From NCBI GenBank assembly GCA_022828595.1, contig JAKGHH010000006.1, positions 9,238,633-9,302,632 on the forward strand: a stretch of DNA of 64,000 bases. Reading direction: 5' to 3'. This DNA is from Nelumbo lutea. Its lineage: Eukaryota > Streptophyta > Magnoliopsida > Proteales > Nelumbonaceae. Made by a program: the position numbers and the translations under genes. The first letter of the stretch is position 1. Each line of letters begins with the position of its first letter. The notes under the pieces are model-generated. The model was not told the DNA's origin. It searched no databases and saw only the letters and a program-made list of their open reading frames with translations. Shown in pieces: positions 58,140-64,000 of this stretch.

Positions 58140-58878
58140 AGCGGATGCTGTTAGAGAGATTTAAGGATTTTTAACAATGAGGAGCAAGAAGTTGATGGCA
58201 TCATTGATCTCATTATGGTGAGAGTGGCACATTGGCTGTCGCAAATGATGGGTTTGAGGGTATTGATAGACTCTGTTGAGAGGTGTTAGTTGGTAGCTAA
58301 TTATGGCACAAGAAACAGATTGGTAGCACCTGACCTGGGAAGAACAAAATTAAAATTTGAAGGTCCCTGCCTTGGGATCCCACAAGGCCACGACAGTCAG
58401 GTGTAGGAGGGGCAGTTAGAGATCATGAAGGGACCATTCTGCTAAGCTATTCCAGTCCACCAGGGGTAGGGATTTGTTTGAAGGAAGAATGCACTCTCCT
58501 TCAGGGACTGAAATTGACTTAATTGGCAATCTGGGTTGGTTTTCTGGTAGATAAGGACTGTCAAGTAACGTTTAGATAACCCTTCAGATGATCATGGAAG
58601 CAAAAGCTTTGACATCCAATATGAACTACTCATTTGGGTGGATACTTAAATCTGCCAATAGCGCCTTGCTGACCAGCTAGCTAAAGCATGGGTAACTGGA
58701 AATGAACTAATGTTGCACCAGGCTCAGGGATTAATCTCTAATGATATGTAGTTTCTAAAACGAATGGTTATATGATCAGCTTTTGGCTGGTGTTTTATTA
58801 GTCTCCTACGTCCCAAAAATACAAGCGGTTTATGTTTCATTAATAAAATTCCCTGTATGCTGTTGATGATAAAAAACC
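58140..58878 (+). mobile_element. Old LINE remnant (RNase H end)
   Basis: Scattered RNase H text: KLKFEGPCLGIPQG, VGGAVRDHEGTILLSYSS, a LQGLKL stretch and an ADQLAKAWVTGNEL-like end near 58680, then a tail GTTGATGATAAAAAA. It is heavily mutated, older-looking than the other copies. Confidence 0.65.
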
Positions 58879-60438
58879 ACTTCCAATGTATGACAATGCC
58901 CATCTATAAGTCCTATGGCATGGGTTGGATCCTGTAGAATCTACCTATTTTCTTGTCGAGCAAAAGGTACAAAATAACTCAGGTTGGTTTTTCAATCAAA
59001 ATTACTATATGGAATCTTCGGTTTTTTCCTCTTCTTCTATGCCTATCCCATGGGTACAATGTTTTAATCAATAGAGAACCTTTTCTTATGCATGAATTGA
59101 TATTATTATATTCAAATTTCTTCTTGATACCTCCCAAGGAAATCCTAAATTTGATCCCAAATTGATGGGTTAGTGAGAGCTTATCCATGCAGTTATGCAC
59201 TTTTTCAATAGAAATTCATTTTCTGATTGGTCCTGTCTTTTATGCTTTGGTGGATTGTCTGAGGTCCTTTTGATGCTCTATGCTGTGTGTATGTGTGATA
59301 TCAGAACAAAGATTAACCTTGTCAACTGAAAGATATTGAGAAAGGCTTAAAGACAACCATAGAATGAGACTGATAATAGCATATAGAACATGCAATAGGG
59401 ATAAAACCATGAAGTGGAGACTTTGAGTAAACATGCCAGTGCTGGATAGTTTTCTGATTAGCCACTGCAATGAATTGTCTGTGGGAAGTGAAAATAACAA
59501 GAGGCACCTTTGAAGGAAGACATGACAAAGAAAGGAACATTTACCAAGTGAAATGTTGAACTTGTTAACAGAAGCATAAGTGCCAAGATTGCAACTGATT
59601 GAACCTGGGTTCCTTCCAGAGTTTGTTGTTTTGTTATCAGCTCTTTTCATGATTGGCAATATTTGCTGCTCCTTCAAGTTGATTTTCTCTGTTGGTTGTG
59701 TTCCTGCACTTTTGGTTCATTACTTTGGGACCGACCTCAATATCCACCATCTGGTGTGTATGTCTACTTTATTCGGTATTATCAAATCTGATAATGGTCT
59801 CAAATTGCAGAAATTACTTATTTATTTATTTAGTTATAGAAATAAACTAACAAAATTGCAACAAACTGCAAAATGCTTCATGTTAGTTTACAAATTGATT
59901 CATTCTGAAAAGTAAATTAATTTGGTGAGTTGTAAAATTGATTTGAAATTGTTTGTTGCTTCAATACATTGACCATGGATTAAGATTGTCACTTCATCAT
60001 GGATGACGTAGATATCTTCAGATGATGTACTTAGGTTGTAGCATGTCAGTGGATAAAAATTACAGGATCCACTATAAACCACACTTACAATTACCGATTA
60101 AAAAAATCATGGTTCAACCAGTAACCATCATGTGGTTACTTAGGAAAAAAAATCTAGGAGCTCTTATGACAAATAGGGTATTTTCTTTGAAAAGGTAGGT
60201 AAAATATATCATATCAATGAAAAAGGAAGTGCTTTCAAGTAATTGTCCATACATGGAAGGATGCATAATTATATATACCAAAATGTCTAAATATAGCCCC
60301 AACCTTTTGCTGAAAAATGGGCGGTATATGTAATCTGATAGGTCTTTTGAAGTGTTCCCCAGTTTCTTCCTTTGTACATGATATTAAATATATAGTTTAA
60401 TACATTATGATATTTATCAGAAAAGCTTGCATGGTTCC
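58879..60438. other. No gene recognised
   Basis: AT-rich sequence. Open frames up to 145 codons on either strand (for example 59240-59677) have no recognisable domain and look like chance. Confidence 0.4.
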
Positions 60439-60663
60439 TGTTAATAGGTGTATTATATGTACTGTACACAGGCTTAGTACCTGCATGGGGTATTTTCGTA
60501 ATTCTGTAGACATATTGTTATGTACGGCCAGAATAGTATAAATAGAAAGCTTCACCCAACTGAAGCTAAGTTTTGTTGAGGCCTTAACTCAGTTGCCTCT
60601 TATTCTTCTTCCTCTTCTCCTTCTTTCTCCTTTTCTTCTTTCTTCTTGGTCTCCTGCTCAACA
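60439..60663 (+). repeat. 5' LTR of copia K
   Basis: The right end is fixed by the primer site. The left end is inferred from a TGTTAATAGG start, since the partner LTR is outside the window. It contains GTATAAATAG as a possible TATA box at about 60537. Confidence 0.65.
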
Positions 60664-61470
60664 TGGTATCAGAGCAGGTCCGTCTAGGCCTAGAAAACAA
60701 CTAGCTGAGGTCTCTCTCCATGCTGCGAAGGAGCTATAGTACTGATTCTTGAAGACAAGGAAGAGGAAGCTTTTCTAGTGCTGTGGTTAGTCTCCACTGC
60801 CGAGTAGGGCTCTGCTACAAGTATGCTGACTATTCAACTTCCTAGCATAGAAAAAGGGTTCGGCTACATGTATTTTTTGCTGGTAACTGGGTTGCTTCGG
60901 CTAAGAGGACTGTAGAAATCCATCTTAGATGTTCGAAGGAAGGCTCTAACCTAAAGGGAAGTTCGAGTTCATGACTATACTGCCTATTGCTGGTACTGAA
61001 CTTTTTTTATTCCCTGTTTATGGCTTCTTGCACGACCGTTAATGTCCCAGAATCTGAGTAGGGACTGTTCCCCTTCCTCCGATTGTATGTTGCTCTAGTC
61101 TGCTCTCTAAGGGGCTGTTGATGAACCCTAGAACTTGAGTGACTATTCGGCTGCCCTGGAAAGTGGATATCAACCGATTAGGTGTGGTGAATCACCGCTT
61201 GTATTGCTGTTCCTACTGTGTTTTTTTTTGGGGCTGAGAAGCTGTATCAAAGTTGTGAACTGTAGGTCATTCAGACCTAGTTACACTGCATGTGCAGTTC
61301 GTATATTGTTCTGTGGACTCCTACACAGTGTAGGTCATAAACCCTAGTACTGCAGCAGCAGTGTGTGTGCTTGGTTCTCTGTGAGGCCGAAAATCAGCAA
61401 GTGTCTAGTTGTGGACTGTTGCAGCTTTGTAAGACTGTGCTTTGGTTTTGTGTATTTCTAAACTGAGAAT

Positions 61471-62093
61471 CATGAGTAGTAAAGATTCAGCTACATCCGG
61501 AATCTCCACAATGCTGAATGGAATGAGTGGGAACAGTGACCTATCCTTCCCTATTGCTGTTGTTCCTCTTGATGGGTTAAACTACCTAGAGTGGTCAAGG
61601 GGGATCAAGCTATATACATAACTGCAAGGGGAAAAGTAGGCTACATAAATGGAAGGAGCTGGACCATTACCAGAATATGGGTAATGCGACACTTTTTGTG
61701 TTGGCGGCAAAGGAGGGTCCCTCTACTAGTGGTGGACCTTCTTTCAGGAGAGGGGATCTCCAGAAGAAAGCAGAAGATAAGGAAAAATTGTGGTGCACTA
61801 ATTGTCAGAAGCCCCGACACACCAAAGATACTTGTTGGGATCTCCATGGGAAACCGAAGTGGGCTCAGATTTACCTAAGAAGCAAGGCTCAGATGGTATT
61901 AGAAGACCCGGGTAGCAAGGTACCAAGAAACACCACATGGCCAATATGGTTACTCGGGAGAATCAGCCCCTCCACCTCCACTATCACTCAACCACCACAT
62001 GGCCAACATAACTACTCTGGATCCGACCCAAGGGAGGATATTGTCAACTCCTTCCGTGACCATTTGGAGCTTTATGGTAGAACAATTCGCTAG
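61471..62093 (+). pseudogene. Copia K Gag, internally deleted
   Basis: It starts ATG at 61471 (SSKDSATSGIS; AVVPLDGLNYLEWSRGIKLY), then loses most of the capsid region and resumes with GPSTSGGPSFRRGDLQKK and the zinc knuckle CTNCQKPRHTKDTCWDLHG (near 61795). Confidence 0.82.
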
Positions 62094-64000
62094 ATGGATG
62101 CTCCTCCCACCACCTCTTTTGCATCCACATCAGGTAATCCTGCCACAACTTTCCATGTTGCTTCTCACGACCTTGACTTTCCATGGAGCATTGATTCTGG
62201 AGCGTCAAAACACATGACTGGTATGTCCTCTTTCTTCCAAACTTATCACCCTCTTTCCGGAAGAGATAAAGTGAGACTAGCTGATGGATCATACTCTCCC
62301 ATAGCTGGTCAAGGAACTCTCTCTCTTCCCCTTAGCCTTACTCTTTCTAATGTTCTTCATGTTCCAAAATTTCCTATGAATTTGTTTTCAGTTAGTAGTG
62401 TTACAAATTCCTTAAACTGTTCTGTGACTTTTTTCCCTTCCTATTGTGTGATTCAGGATCTGGCCTCGGGGAGGACGATTGGTAGGGGTTGTATGGTTGA
62501 TGGACTCTATATGTTGGAGAATACAACTGACCTTCTTGTTATAGAGTCTATGAGTCAGTTCAGAAAGAGTAAAATGTATTTATGGCATTGTCGTTTGGGT
62601 CACTTGTCTTTTGAGTTGTTGAAAGTTGTTTTCCCAGAACTATGCAAGTCCGTGTTTGTTTCCAATTTTTCTTGTCAAACGTGTCAGTTAAGCAAGCATT
62701 GTAGAACTCAATTTCCTCAAAGAAATAGTAAATCTGAGTTTCTTTTTCACATTGTGCATTTGGATGTGTGGGGCCTTGTTACTTTACCTTCTGAGAGTGG
62801 CTAGAAGTACTTTATTACCTTCATTGACGATTATTCCAGATACACTTGGGTATATCCAATGTGAACCCGTGAGGAAGTGCCAAAAATTATCCAAGATTTT
62901 CAGTGGATGATTTTCACCCAATTTCAGACCGAAATTCAAATATTTCAATCAGACAATGCAAAATAATTTTTTCATAGTGACCTCACGGAGTTCTTTGCTT
63001 CACATGACTCACTTCACCAGAGCTCTTGTGCCCGCACGCCACAACAAAATGGTGTGGCTGAACGGAAGAACCGTCACCTTCTTGAAGTGGCACGGGGTTT
63101 ACTACTCCACATGAATGTTCCTAAACGTTTTTGGCTTGAGGCCGTCCTTTATTCTACATACCTCATTAACTGAATGCCCTCTCGTTGGTTAGAGTACAAA
63201 GCTCCACATCAGCTTCTCTTTCCTAAGGCCCCTCTTCTTTCTATTCCTCGTGTTTTTGGTTGTCGGTGCTTTGTCCAAAACCTATCCCTCACCCGGGGAA
63301 AATTGGACTCTCGTGCTATCCCATGCATATTTCTTGGCTACTCATTCTCTCAGAAAGGGTATCATTGCTTTGATCCTGTTTCACGGAAATTCTCTGTCTC
63401 CATGGATGTTACCTTCTTTGAGGATGAGCCCTTCTTTTCTGTTTCTCCTCAGGGGGAGTATAGGTATGAGGAGAAACTGGTTCAACTTCCTCCTCTCCCT
63501 ACTCCTTCTCCCTTTTCTCCCTCTGATCCTCCACCTTTCCGTGTTTTTTCTCGTTGTCGTAAAGGCCAATCAGGTTTAAGAGCTGAGGAGAATCCAGAAG
63601 CCGTACCTCAAATTCCATCAAATTCCTTGGGGGAGGATCATACTCACTCAGGTAACTTGACACCTAACCTCCCTGTTGCTAATGATCTTGACCTTCCCAT
63701 TGCCCACAGGAAAGGGGTTAGGTCGTGCACCACCAAACACCCCATTTCCAACTTTGTTTCCTATGAAAACATCTCACCTTCATTTCGTGCTTTTCTTACC
63801 TCCATTGACAGTATCCCTATTCCCAAGAATGTGGCAGAAGCTCTCTCAGTTCCAGAATGGATGAAGGCCATGAAGGAAGAGATTGATGCTCTTCATAAGA
63901 ATGGCACATGGGAACTTGTTGATCTCCCTAAGGGAAATGATCCAGTTGGATGTAAATGGGTGTTCACTGTTAAGCATGGGGCTGATGGAACCGTGGAGAG
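62094..64000 (+). pseudogene. Copia K protease, integrase and start of RT
   Basis: Protease WSIDSGASKHMTGMSSFF (62169 on). Integrase zinc finger [18 protein letters not shown]...CQTCQLSKHC, then HLDVWGLVTLPSESG and a stop. The core continues with stops after YPM, DNAK and LIN ([40 protein letters not shown]). RT begins near 63840 ([36 protein letters not shown]) and is cut by the window end. Confidence 0.85.

Larger units (their letters stand above)
60439..64000 (+). mobile_element. Copia LTR retrotransposon K, 5' part, runs off the window
   Basis: 5' LTR about 60439-60663 (TGTTAATAGG...GCTCAACA) with the exact primer site TGGTATCAGAGC at 60664-60675. Gag is deleted in its middle. Protease, integrase and the start of RT follow, with at least four stops or frame changes. 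The integrase ([36 protein letters not shown]) is close to copia C, so C and K may be one lineage. Confidence 0.88.

Noticed and set aside
59240..59677. 145-codon minus-strand open frame
   Set aside because: No domain, no close repeat, and composition typical of AT-rich noncoding DNA.

Overview
This is plant nuclear DNA, most likely from a flowering plant. It shows Ty1/copia and Ty3/gypsy LTR retrotransposons primed by initiator-Met tRNA (TGGTATCAGAGC-type primer sites), plant-type LINEs with a C-terminal RNase H domain, Au-type SINEs, several TIR elements, and GT-AG introns. I recognise one host gene; almost everything else is transposon sequence, mostly broken. I cannot name the species.

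The host gene is on the + strand. It encodes a protein with two SWIB/MDM2 (BAF60b-type) domains. Five exons are visible: 7879-7990, 8099-8273, 37723-37776, 37851-38026 and 57256-57375 (stop at 57373-57375). They join in one open frame of 637 nt (211 complete codons plus stop). The 5' end, which in relatives carries a DEK_C domain, was not found and probably lies upstream. Intron 8274-37722 is 29.4 kb and intron 38027-57255 is 19.2 kb; both are packed with retrotransposons, so the visible gene spans about 49.5 kb.

Layout. 1-7878: a decayed LINE (722-4743), short repeats and a 24-bp minisatellite. 7879-8273: exons covering SWIB domain 1. 8274-37722: a LINE interrupted by an Au SINE; copia element A (11759-17501, -, young); a LINE; copia C (+, from about 19590), interrupted by a LINE and by copia B (21847-27394, -); copia D (-, from about 27436), interrupted by a LINE (28525-29286) and by gypsy element E (29351-34701, -); an LTR fragment; a TIR element; and a LINE tail. 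37723-38026: linker and first half of SWIB domain 2. 38027-57255: a LINE with perfect target duplications (39600-40749); a 4.3-kb TIR element flanked by TTA (41029-45353) that holds LINE ORF1-like sequence and a smaller TIR element; copia I (45661-55644, +) with a partial copia J inside it; and small TIR elements and an Au SINE. 57256-57375: last exon. 57376-64000: a LINE remnant and the 5' part of copia K (60439 to beyond the window).

The transposons do not form a pathway with the gene. They are a layered insertion record, read from target-site duplications, LTR differences and which element interrupts which. I saw no new enzymatic system. The most interesting points are the transposon-inflated SWIB gene, the gypsy insertion exactly in the catalytic-motif codons of another reverse transcriptase, the composite TTA-flanked TIR element, and the fact that every identifiable LINE lies in the sense orientation of the gene.
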